DNA from: Clostridia bacterium
Lineage (GTDB): Bacteria; Bacillota; Clostridia; Lutisporales; Lutisporaceae
Length of the DNA: 11,240 nucleotides
NCBI GenBank assembly: GCA_029256365.1
Contig: JAQSYB010000031.1
Coordinates: 1-11,240 of the forward strand
Direction: 5' to 3'
Below are positions 1 to 6,056 of this stretch, one piece after another. The position numbers were made by a program, and so were the translations under genes. The notes under the pieces were generated by a model. That model did no database searches, was not told where the DNA came from, and was given only the letters and a program-made list of their open reading frames with translations. Numbering within the stretch: the first letter of the stretch is position 1; each line of letters begins with the position of its first letter.

Positions 1-309
1 CTTATTAGCGGACGCTTTTATGAGTTAAAGGATTTATTCAAGTCCGACAGCGACTATGTAAAGATATTAAGTGATATCATCGCATTGCAAATAAAAAATG
101 ATCCGCAATATTCTTATATATTTCCCGATGAATACAAGGGCATTGCACCAGATCAACCATTCTTTGTAAAAGAGGATGCGCTGTATATATATTTTAATGT
201 ATATGAAATTGGTCCCTATGCCGTGGGCTTTCCTACCTTCCGTATCCCTTATACAGAAATAAAGTCTATCATAAATAGTGAGGGCTCATTCTGGCAGGCA
301 TTTCATTAG
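1..309 (+). CDS. DUF3298 (RsiV-like) domain protein, C-terminal part
   Basis: The frame is open from base 1, so only the last 102 residues are visible and the start lies outside the window. The end of the protein has the pattern of DUF3298 (the RsiV C-terminal domain): a 'F-x-PDEY' segment, then alternating hydrophobic strands with 'YFNVYEIGPYAVGFPTFRIP' and a final 'PYTEIKSII'. In the family this domain usually follows DUF4163 in secreted or membrane-anchored proteins, including the anti-sigma factor RsiV, whose domain binds lysozyme. Here the N-terminus is missing, so I cannot tell whether a sigma-binding region or a signal peptide is present. The TTG at base 85 is an internal codon with no ribosome binding site and is not the start. 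The gene ends 65 bases before a strong bidirectional terminator. Family assignment is by recognition of the C-terminal pattern; an anti-sigma role is not supported. Confidence 0.8.
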   Translation, partial: LISGRFYELKDLFKSDSDYVKILSDIIALQIKNDPQYSYIFPDEYKGIAPDQPFFVKEDALYIYFNVYEIGPYAVGFPTFRIPYTEIKSIINSEGSFWQAFH

Positions 310-374
310 ACTTGTATAATAGGTATTCCATACTAAATTTGTCACTGACAATTTAATTTCCCCTTATATCGTAT

Positions 375-410
375 AAAAAAACAGGAGGCTTTATCAGCCT
401 CCTGTTTTTT
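375..410. terminator. Bidirectional Rho-independent terminator
   Basis: A perfect 15-bp stem: an A-run plus ACAGGAGGCT (375-390), loop TTATC, then AGCCTCCTGT plus a T-run (396-410). The A-run on one side and T-run on the other allow termination in both directions. It serves the DUF3298 gene on the + strand and the small gene/chemoreceptor pair on the - strand. The - strand stop codon (409-411) lies inside the stem flank. Confidence 0.9.
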
Positions 411-564
411 ATTTATCGAATAATCCGCCCTTTTTGTTTCTCTTCACTGCCTTTTTACTTCCAGTGATCTTTGTATGTGTTTGGTCAGTAAAGTTTTGCT
501 GTGAGCTTTTCTTCTTTTTTTCTTCAATTAACTTTTTCATCATTTCAATTTGTTTTTCTTCCAT
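409..564 (-). CDS. Small basic conserved-type protein, 51 aa, function unknown
   Basis: A 51-residue gene starting with ATG at 564. AAGGAG (572-577) sits 7 bases upstream, which strongly supports the start. The protein begins MEEKQIEMMKKLIEEKKKK, a charged amphipathic helix, and ends with a Lys/Arg-rich tail 'KKAVKRNKKGGLFDK'. There is no signal peptide, membrane segment or metal motif. It lies 27 bases downstream of the Rossmann-chemoreceptor gene with no terminator between, so the two are probably cotranscribed. Its stop codon overlaps the T-tract of the 375-410 terminator, as expected for the last gene of a transcript. Short proteins of this layout (charged helix, basic linker, GGLFDK end) occur in Clostridia as far as I recall, but I know of no assigned function. 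Nucleic-acid or ribosome binding would fit the charge but is only a guess. Confidence 0.75.
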   Translation of the reverse strand: MEEKQIEMMKKLIEEKKKKSSQQNFTDQTHTKITGSKKAVKRNKKGGLFDK

Positions 565-591
565 TTTAATGCTCCTTATATGATTTCCATA

Positions 592-1383
592 TTATGAAAT
601 TTGATCTACCAGGCTATTGACTGCAGTATTTACATTGGTTGATGCTTGCACCTGAAGCTCTGACAGATCGCTTAAATTCTTAGCAACCGCTTCTACATCC
701 TTGATTTCCTCTGAAAGCTTCGTAAGAATGATTGTAATCTCTTTCGCAAAGTTTTCACTGCTGGCTGCCAGCTTTTGAACTTCATTTGCTACCACAGAGA
801 ACCCTCTTCCCTGCTCCCCAGCTCTAGCAGCTTCAATGGTAGCATTGATACCCAATATCTTAGTTTGCTTCGATATATTATTTACATAATGTATGATTCT
901 ATCTGTTTCTTCAATATACTCTATAGATGTCTTAGATATTTCATTTAGTTTTTTATTGATATCGTATGTACTGTCTATAGATGTTGATATATCCTTTAGA
1001 TGTGTTTGCACCTGTGTTGATGTATCCTTAATAGCAGAAATTTGGTTGTTTAACTGTTCTAAGACTTCTATATCTCGCTTTACAAGAGTCATAATAAGCA
1101 ATGCCCCTTGAGAATCGATAATGGTACATGATTTTCCATAGTTATCACTCAGTTCTTGCTTTACGCGTTCATTTCCCGTGGCCTCTATGATTAAATCAAG
1201 ATTTATTGTAGAAATGTCGCTAAGTGACTGCGAGCACTTGATACCTAATTTCTTGGCCAGCAGGATTCCCGTTGCATCACTTCTATTATCAATCACCTGC
1301 ACAATTTTAATTTCATCAATTTTAGAAAAAGATTCTATCATATTTGTTCCGCCGATGCCAGCACCTACTATTGCGATGTTCAT
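592..1383 (-). CDS. Soluble chemoreceptor-like protein with N-terminal Rossmann NAD(P)-binding domain
   Basis: A 263-residue protein with two recognisable parts. Residues 1-100 form a Rossmann-type fold: a first strand with G7-A-G9-I-G11-G12, an acidic residue D32 at the end of the second strand, and 'DLIIEATGN' at 63-71, as in homoserine-dehydrogenase-like NAD(P)-binding domains. Residues about 105-263 are a long coiled coil with the chemoreceptor hairpin tip, 'INATIEAARAGEQGRGFSVV' (179-198), which carries E184, R187, E190 and R193 of the CheA/CheW contact region, then 'ANEVQKLA'. There is no transmembrane segment, HAMP domain or periplasmic domain, so it should act in the cytoplasm. The likely role is sensing a dinucleotide or redox-linked ligand and signalling to CheA; this is inferred from the domains. 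GGGAGG lies 8 bases before the ATG. It is probably cotranscribed with the 51-aa gene downstream. The signalling domain is short compared with classical receptors. Confidence 0.85.
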   Translation of the reverse strand: MNIAIVGAGIGGTNMIESFSKIDEIKIVQVIDNRSDATGILLAKKLGIKCSQSLSDISTINLDLIIEATGNERVKQELSDNYGKSCTIIDSQGALLIMTLVKRDIEVLEQLNNQISAIKDTSTQVQTHLKDISTSIDSTYDINKKLNEISKTSIEYIEETDRIIHYVNNISKQTKILGINATIEAARAGEQGRGFSVVANEVQKLAASSENFAKEITIILTKLSEEIKDVEAVAKNLSDLSELQVQASTNVNTAVNSLVDQIS

Positions 1384-1433
1384 ATTACTATCCTCCCGAA
1401 ATATTAAACTTTAGAATAAAATTTAGTACTTAT

Positions 1434-1462
1434 ATAATACCAATTATTTCCCATTATGTAAA
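1434..1462 (-). promoter_or_regulatory. SigA-type promoter of the Rossmann-chemoreceptor gene
   Basis: Reading the - strand, TTTACA (1457-1462), a 17-base spacer and TATTAT (1434-1439) lie about 50 bases upstream of the ATG at 1383. Each box differs from the consensus at one position. Confidence 0.6.
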
Positions 1463-1643
1463 AGGTATTTCCTGTATATCACCAAACATCTTTTGTAAGC
1501 TTTCTTATTCTTGATTTATATTAGAAATTTTATAAATAATTTTTGAACAACCACTGTCAAATTGTACAACATTGCATATTATATACTGAAACAAGCATAA
1601 ATAAATGAATAGGCACAGCGAAGCGAAGCTTAACTGCGTTTAT

Positions 1644-1649
1644 AGGAGG
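1644..1649 (+). promoter_or_regulatory. Ribosome binding site that sets the start at 1657
   Basis: AGGAGG at 1644-1649 is 7 bases from the ATG at 1657 but only 1 base from an in-frame TTG at 1651. Spacing rules out the TTG, so the protein begins MSKHHHHH rather than two residues earlier. Confidence 0.8.
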
Positions 1650-1656
1650 GTTGAAT

Positions 1657-2244
1657 ATGAGCAAACATCATCACCACCATAAAAATTGTCCCAATGACAC
1701 AGAAGAAATATTCGATAGACTAGTTAGAAATTGCTATTATTACGGCAATGACTTTCGACCAGGTGAAGACTTTCGCCTAGGCGAAGACTTTCGACCTTCA
1801 AGTGTACTTCCCATTGCAGATAATCTACTGCCACTTTCACTAAGACCAAGGAATAATAATAGCAGGAGATCTTGTTACGATTACTATTGCCCCGAAGAAG
1901 AAGCTCTATATGAAAAACTTTTGAAGCAATGTGGTCGTTGTGATTGTGATGATAAAAAGTGCGAGCCACATTTTACAAAGGATGAAGCCTGCAAAATAGC
2001 AAAGCTCTTAGGTGTTAACATTAACAGTCCCTGTTTCAACCTAGACCAATTCTGGATGGGCTTAAATGTAGAATTAGAGCATGGAACAATCAATCCAGGT
2101 ACAAATATAACAAACAATGATCCTATCATGACAGGAAAAATTGCCTTAGCACATCTGAATGAAATTCCCGACTATTATACAAGACTAGCTAGAATGAGGA
2201 AAGAGGCAAGAGAATATTGGAGAAGAATAGGACTTAGCATTTAA
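1657..2244 (+). CDS. His- and Cys-rich N-terminus fused to DUF5661 domain, function unknown
   Basis: A 195-residue protein. Residues 4-8 are five consecutive histidines. Residues 32-49 are three copies of a six-residue unit, DFRPGE / DFRLGE / DFRPSS. A cysteine cluster follows at C92, C95, C97 and C102. From about 106 to 192 it matches the DUF5661 pattern: 'FTKDEACKIAKLLGV', 'FWMGLNVELEHGT', 'TNNDP', then 'TGKIALAHLNEIPDYYTRL'. DUF5661 has no known biochemical role. The His and Cys runs suggest metal binding, or a structural protein of the kind found in spore coats, but neither is shown by the sequence. It stands alone with its own ribosome binding site and a downstream hairpin. CATATTATA at 1575-1583 fits the SigK -10 pattern, but no -35 is at the right distance, so mother-cell expression is only a possibility. 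There is no signal peptide or membrane segment. Confidence 0.8.
   Translation: MSKHHHHHKNCPNDTEEIFDRLVRNCYYYGNDFRPGEDFRLGEDFRPSSVLPIADNLLPLSLRPRNNNSRRSCYDYYCPEEEALYEKLLKQCGRCDCDDKKCEPHFTKDEACKIAKLLGVNINSPCFNLDQFWMGLNVELEHGTINPGTNITNNDPIMTGKIALAHLNEIPDYYTRLARMRKEAREYWRRIGLSI
1750..1795 (+). repeat. In-frame 18-bp tandem repeat, 2.5 copies
   Basis: Units at 1750-1767 and 1768-1785 plus a partial third copy from 1786 each begin GACTTTCG and encode DFR(P/L)GE. The first two copies differ at only a few bases, which suggests recent slippage-type expansion inside the coding region. Confidence 0.85.
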
Positions 2245-2311
2245 CAGCAAAACACTTTATCAATTCTTAAGTTAGGATAATAAAGTACAACGTCTAAGCC
2301 TTTTATAATAA

Positions 2312-2352
2312 AAGTCTATATTTATGATTGCTGTAGTCATAAATATAGACTT
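2312..2352 (+). terminator. Probable terminator after the DUF5661 gene
   Basis: A perfect 16-bp inverted repeat: AAGTCTATATTTATGA (2312-2327), a 9-base loop, then its complement (2337-2352). It lies 68 bases after the stop codon. The tract that follows (ATTTATATTA) is AT-rich but not a clean T-run, so termination efficiency is uncertain. Confidence 0.55.
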
Positions 2353-2415
2353 ATTTATATTACCTCAACTGCATGAAAAAAACCAAGAACTTGCATCAAT
2401 ATTTTATCAATTGCA

Positions 2416-2430
2416 TGTATACAGTATACA
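2416..2430. promoter_or_regulatory. Perfect 15-bp palindrome, operator-like
   Basis: TGTATAC-A-GTATACA is a 7-1-7 inverted repeat, and flanking GCA / TCATGC extends the symmetry imperfectly. It lies in the 477-base gap between the DUF5661 gene and the first symporter, about 190 bases upstream of the symporter promoter. Its form resembles operators of GntR-type regulators, but no regulator is encoded nearby. The rest of the gap (about 2431-2610) holds nothing else I can support. Confidence 0.35.
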
Positions 2431-2619
2431 TCATGCATATTTATAATGTCTTTTAGAGGAAGTCAAGGATAAATATTCCATTACCTACTTGCCTTAATAA
2501 AGAAATTTTGATAAGTTTTAAACAATTTGTTGAAGTGTTTCATTGCACATACTAGATATATCAATGCATCCAATACATATCATTGAATTGTTAAATCTTT
2601 TTAAGCCCTTCACGAATTA

Positions 2620-2649
2620 TTGACACAAAACAGTGACTGATGATAAAAT
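2620..2649 (+). promoter_or_regulatory. Promoter of the first AGCS symporter
   Basis: A perfect -35 TTGACA (2620-2625), an 18-base spacer and TAAAAT (2644-2649). Transcription would start near 2656, directly at the hairpin at 2658-2693. TATAAT at 2653-2658 is too far from this -35 to be its partner. Confidence 0.6.
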
Positions 2650-2657
2650 AGTATAAT

Positions 2658-2693
2658 AATTCAGAAATATGAATAAGTCATTTTTTCTGAATT
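2658..2693 (+). promoter_or_regulatory. Hairpin at the 5' end of the first symporter mRNA
   Basis: Inverted arms AATTCAGAAA (2658-2667) and TTTCTGAATT (2684-2693) are perfectly complementary over 10 bp with a 16-base loop. The position right after the predicted transcription start suggests an mRNA-stabilising 5' hairpin or a repressor site. No attenuator partner is visible before the ribosome binding site at 2709-2715. Confidence 0.5.
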
Positions 2694-2721
2694 CAAATTA
2701 TTTATTTTAAGGAGGGCTCTC

Positions 2722-4236
2722 ATGGATTTATTAAAACTCTCAGGAAGCTTAGACGGTTTCTTCTGGGGACAAATCATGATCATCTTATGTTTAGGTGCCG
2801 GTATTTTCTTTTCAGTTATTTTGAAGTTTCCACAGTTAAGACTAATTAAAGACATGGTTACGCTGCTATTAGGCGGCAAAAGCTCAGAAAACGGAGTTTC
2901 CTCATTCCAAGGCTTTGCAATGGCTTTGGGCGGTCGTGTTGGTACTGGTAACATCACTGGTGTTGCAAGTGCTATATTCTTCGGCGGTCCTGGTGCAATC
3001 TTCTGGATGTGGGCAATCGCATTCTTAGGCGCAGGCTCAGCTTATGTTGAATCTGCATTGGCTCAAGTATGGAAAGAGGATGTTCAAGGCGAATATCGCG
3101 GCGGTCCTGCTTACTATATTGAAAAAGGTCTTAAGAGTAAGGCTTTTGGTGCAGCATTTGCTATTCTAGGACTTGTATCCTGCGGTGTATTGCTACCAGG
3201 TATACAAACTAACTCCTTTGCAGTAGCTGGTTCAGCAGCATTTGGTATTTCACCAATGATCATTGGTGTTATTTACACAGTATTTACTGCATTTGTTGTT
3301 TTCGGCGGAGGCAAGAGAATTGCTCGTACTGCTGAAATGATCGTTCCATTTATGGCTATAGCATATATCATATTAGCTCTTGTTATACTAGTTGTTAATT
3401 TTGCTAAAATACCTGAGGTATTTGGTTTAATCTTCAGCTCCGCATTCAATATGAACGCTGTATACGGTGCAATATTTGGTTTAGCAATATCCTGGGGCGT
3501 AAAAAGAGGTATCTTCTCAAACGAAGCTGGTCAAGGTACAGGAGCTATGGCTGCTGGTGCTGCTGAGGTTTCACACCCAGCTAAGCAAGGTCTTGTTCAA
3601 GCTTTCTCAGTATATGTTGATACATTATTCGTTTGTACAGCAACAGCAATCATGATCCTTTCAACAGGTTCATATAACGTTGCAAATCCAGCAGGCGGCT
3701 TTATAACTGAGCTAGTGGCTGGAGTAGAAAAAGGTAACTTCACACAAACAGCTGTTAATACATTTATCCCTGGCTTCGGCGGTGGATTTGTAGCAGTTGC
3801 GTTGATGTTCTTCACTTTCACTACAGTTTTGGCATACGCATTCTACACAGATTCAAACATTGCTTATCTGTTTAGAAACAGCTCAAATGTAGGCGCATTT
3901 AAAATGACTCAAACTGCATCAAGAGCAATACTTTGCATCATGGTATTCATCGGAGCAGTTTCCTCAGCTGACGTTGTTTGGAACTTTGGTTCCGCTGGTG
4001 TTGGTGCAATGGCATGGTTCAACGTTATAGCTATATTGCTATTAACAAAACCAGCTATGGCTACACTTAAAGACTACGAAGCACAAAAGAAACTTGGTCT
4101 TGACCCAATATTCATTCCTTCAAAATTAGGAATCAAGGGTGCTGAGCTTTGGGAAACTATCATTCCAAAGAATTATGCAAAAGAACTAGAAGCTTACAAT
4201 GCTGCTCATAAAAATGAGAACAAAAAAGTAGGCTAA
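2722..4236 (+). CDS. Alanine/glycine:cation symporter (AGCS family), copy 1
   Basis: A 504-residue integral membrane protein of the AGCS family (TC 2.A.25), which imports alanine or glycine with Na+ or H+. The family signature GGPGAIFWMWAIAFLG is at residues 88-103. The glycine-rich stretch GTGNITG (74-80) and the conserved 'KRGIFSNEAGQGTG' (261-274) are intact. The family has about 10-11 membrane helices, which fits the hydrophobic segments here, and the length is normal. AAGGAGG (2709-2715) is 6 bases from the ATG. It has its own promoter and a strong terminator at 4249-4282, so it is transcribed alone. Its close paralogue follows directly, with roughly four of five residues identical by eye. 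Substrate preference between alanine and glycine, and between Na+ and H+, cannot be read from the sequence. Confidence 0.95.
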   Translation: MDLLKLSGSLDGFFWGQIMIILCLGAGIFFSVILKFPQLRLIKDMVTLLLGGKSSENGVSSFQGFAMALGGRVGTGNITGVASAIFFGGPGAIFWMWAIAFLGAGSAYVESALAQVWKEDVQGEYRGGPAYYIEKGLKSKAFGAAFAILGLVSCGVLLPGIQTNSFAVAGSAAFGISPMIIGVIYTVFTAFVVFGGGKRIARTAEMIVPFMAIAYIILALVILVVNFAKIPEVFGLIFSSAFNMNAVYGAIFGLAISWGVKRGIFSNEAGQGTGAMAAGAAEVSHPAKQGLVQAFSVYVDTLFVCTATAIMILSTGSYNVANPAGGFITELVAGVEKGNFTQTAVNTFIPGFGGGFVAVALMFFTFTTVLAYAFYTDSNIAYLFRNSSNVGAFKMTQTASRAILCIMVFIGAVSSADVVWNFGSAGVGAMAWFNVIAILLLTKPAMATLKDYEAQKKLGLDPIFIPSKLGIKGAELWETIIPKNYAKELEAYNAAHKNENKKVG

Positions 4237-4248
4237 TAAATAAAATTC

Positions 4249-4282
4249 AAAAAAAACACTCGCACTTGCGAGTGTTTTTTTT
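4249..4282 (+). terminator. Rho-independent terminator between the two symporter genes
   Basis: GC-core arms CACTCGC (4257-4263) and GCGAGTG (4268-4274), loop ACTT, flanked by 8 A and 8 T bases, giving a 15-bp perfect stem. It starts 13 bases after the stop codon of copy 1 and separates the two genes transcriptionally. Confidence 0.95.
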
Positions 4283-4308
4283 ATGAATAAAATTATCTCG
4301 TTTAATGC

Positions 4309-4351
4309 AATTTAATAATATATGAAAATTTCTATGATATATTATTAAATT
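4309..4351 (+). promoter_or_regulatory. 15-bp AT-only inverted repeat upstream of symporter copy 2
   Basis: AATTTAATAATATAT (4309-4323) and its exact complement (4337-4351) surround a 13-base loop. The repeat ends 9 bases before the AAAGGAGG ribosome binding site. Copy 1 has a hairpin in the same relative place but of unrelated sequence. I could not find a convincing -35/-10 pair here, so the repeat may overlap the promoter. Confidence 0.5.
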
Positions 4352-4375
4352 TTAATAATTAAAGGAGGTAATATC

Positions 4376-5878
4376 TTGGATTTACTTAAACTTTCAGCAA
4401 GCCTAGATAACTTTTTCTGGGGACCTATCATGATTTACTTATGCTTAGGTGCTGGTATTTTCTTTTCTATTATTATGAAGTTTCCGCAGCTGAGACTGAT
4501 TAAAGATATGGTAGGTCAATTGCTTGGAGGCAAAAGCTCAGAAAGTGGTGTCTCATCCTTCCAGGGTTTTGCTATGGCTTTGGGTGGTCGTGTTGGTACT
4601 GGTAACATTACCGGTGTTGCAAGTGCAATTTTCTTTGGCGGTCCAGGAGCCATCTTCTGGATGTGGGCAATTGCCTTCCTTGGTGCTGGTTCAGCTTACA
4701 TTGAATCTGCTTTAGCCCAAGTTTGGAAGGAAGAGATTCATGGTGAGTATCGCGGCGGTCCTGCATATTACATTGAAAAAGGGCTACATAGTAAAGCATT
4801 TGGATTAGCCTTTGCAGTTCTTGCACTGATTTCCTGCGGTATCCTTCTCCCAGGTATTCAATCCAACTCTTTTGCGGTGGCAGGAGAATCCGCTTTTGGT
4901 GTTTCTCCACTTATATGGGGTATTATATATACCGCACTGACTGCAGCTGTTATTTTTGGCGGTGGAAAAAGAATAGCAAGATCAGCCGAGTTAATCGTGC
5001 CTTTTATGGCAATTGGCTATATTCTACTTTCGATAATAATATTGATAGTGAACTTCGCAAAAATACCAGAGGTATTTGGACTGATATTCAGTTCCGCTTT
5101 TAGAGCCAATGCAATATATGGCGGAATATTTGGCAGTGCCATAGCTTGGGGTGTTAAGAGAGGTATCTTCTCAAACGAAGCTGGTCAAGGTACAGGCGCT
5201 CAAGCAGCCGGTGCAGCCGAGGTTTCTCACCCAGCAAAGCAAGGTCTCGTTCAGGCTTTTTCAGTATATGTTGATACATTGTTTGTATGTACTGCGACAG
5301 CTATCATGATTCTTGCTACTAGATCCTACAATGTGGCGAATCCCTCTGGAGGATTCATTACTGAATATATTCCAGGTATCGAAAAAGGAAACTTCACGCA
5401 AACCGCAGTGAATTCCTTTATACCCGGATTTGGAAGCGGCTTTGTGGCTGTGGCATTATTCTTCTTCACCTTTACAACAATTTTAGCCTATGCCTTTTAC
5501 ACAGACTCAAATGTCGGCTACTTATTTAAAGGCAATTCAAACTCAGGCGGCTATAAGGTTACGTTGAATATTTTCAGAGTACTTTTATGTGCTATGGTTT
5601 TCGTAGGAGCAGTTTCCTCAGCAGATGTTGTTTGGAACTTTGGTTCTGCCGGTGTTGGAGCGATGGCATGGTTCAATATAATTGCCATATTGCTATTGAT
5701 GAAGCCAGGTATCGCAACGTTGAGAGACTACGAGCAGCAAAAGAAGCTTGGTCTTGATCCTGTATTTATCCCTTCAAGAATTGGCATCAAGGGAGCAGAG
5801 ATTTGGGATAGAATCGTTCCGAAAACCTATGCGAAAGAAGCTGAAGCTTTAAAATCAAAAGATAAAAAACAAAAATAG
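4376..5878 (+). CDS. Alanine/glycine:cation symporter (AGCS family), copy 2
   Basis: A 500-residue paralogue of the preceding gene with the same AGCS landmarks: GTGNITG, the GGPGAIFWMWAIAFLG signature and KRGIFSNEAGQGTG. It starts with TTG at 4376. AAAGGAGG (4361-4368) lies 7 bases before it, and the predicted N-terminus DLLKLSASLDNFFWG aligns with copy 1 from its first residue, so the TTG is secure. Differences from copy 1 cluster in the N-terminal loop, the middle helices and the C-terminal tail, which ends in a lysine-rich stretch. One 38-base run is identical between the copies (3505-3542 and 5159-5196). The gene has its own terminator. Two adjacent, separately controlled copies suggest different expression conditions or substrate preference; neither can be told from the sequence. 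Confidence 0.95.
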   Translation: MDLLKLSASLDNFFWGPIMIYLCLGAGIFFSIIMKFPQLRLIKDMVGQLLGGKSSESGVSSFQGFAMALGGRVGTGNITGVASAIFFGGPGAIFWMWAIAFLGAGSAYIESALAQVWKEEIHGEYRGGPAYYIEKGLHSKAFGLAFAVLALISCGILLPGIQSNSFAVAGESAFGVSPLIWGIIYTALTAAVIFGGGKRIARSAELIVPFMAIGYILLSIIILIVNFAKIPEVFGLIFSSAFRANAIYGGIFGSAIAWGVKRGIFSNEAGQGTGAQAAGAAEVSHPAKQGLVQAFSVYVDTLFVCTATAIMILATRSYNVANPSGGFITEYIPGIEKGNFTQTAVNSFIPGFGSGFVAVALFFFTFTTILAYAFYTDSNVGYLFKGNSNSGGYKVTLNIFRVLLCAMVFVGAVSSADVVWNFGSAGVGAMAWFNIIAILLLMKPGIATLRDYEQQKKLGLDPVFIPSRIGIKGAEIWDRIVPKTYAKEAEALKSKDKKQK

Positions 5879-5880
5879 TT

Positions 5881-5926
5881 AAAACAAGCAATAGGCTATC
5901 TCATTGATAGCCTATTGCTTGTTTTT
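5881..5926 (+). terminator. Rho-independent terminator after symporter copy 2
   Basis: A perfect 20-bp stem (5881-5900 with 5906-5925), loop TCATT and a T-run ending at 5926. It begins 2 bases after the stop codon of the symporter. Confidence 0.95.
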
Positions 5927-5977
5927 GTACTTCATAAATTGCTTACTGTTCTTCACTTGTAGTCTTTACTTCAATTA

Positions 5978-6006
5978 TTTATATTTTACATGGCCCATAG
6001 TATAAT
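5978..6006 (+). promoter_or_regulatory. Promoter of nudC
   Basis: TTTATA (5978-5983), a 17-base spacer and a perfect TATAAT (6001-6006). It lies after the symporter terminator and 50 bases before the nudC start, so nudC has its own transcript. Confidence 0.6.
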
Positions 6007-6056
6007 ATAGCTATATTGATAATTCATGTAACAGCATCAAGGAAAGGGAGTAAAAT

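Noticed and set aside
339..351. Small palindrome TTGTCACTGACAA after the DUF3298 gene
   Set aside because: 6-bp arms in AT-rich DNA between a stop codon and a terminator; too short to call an operator without other copies.
893..1414. Open frames opposite the Rossmann-chemoreceptor gene
   Set aside because: The - strand frame has clear domain motifs and a ribosome binding site; the opposite frames are hydrophobic translations of complementary codons.
1575..1583. CATATTATA as a SigK-type promoter for the His-rich DUF5661 gene
   Set aside because: Only the -10 pattern fits; no AC-type -35 is at the expected distance, and such AT-rich matches are frequent by chance. Kept only as a hint in the gene entry.
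2373..2456. A 27-codon frame starting ATGAAAAAAACC in the gap before the first symporter
   Set aside because: No ribosome binding site upstream, AT-rich random composition, and it runs across the palindrome at 2416-2430.
4608..4910. A 100-codon open frame antisense to symporter copy 2
   Set aside because: It lies opposite a well-conserved transporter coding region and its product has no family pattern; it is explained by the codon composition of the real gene.
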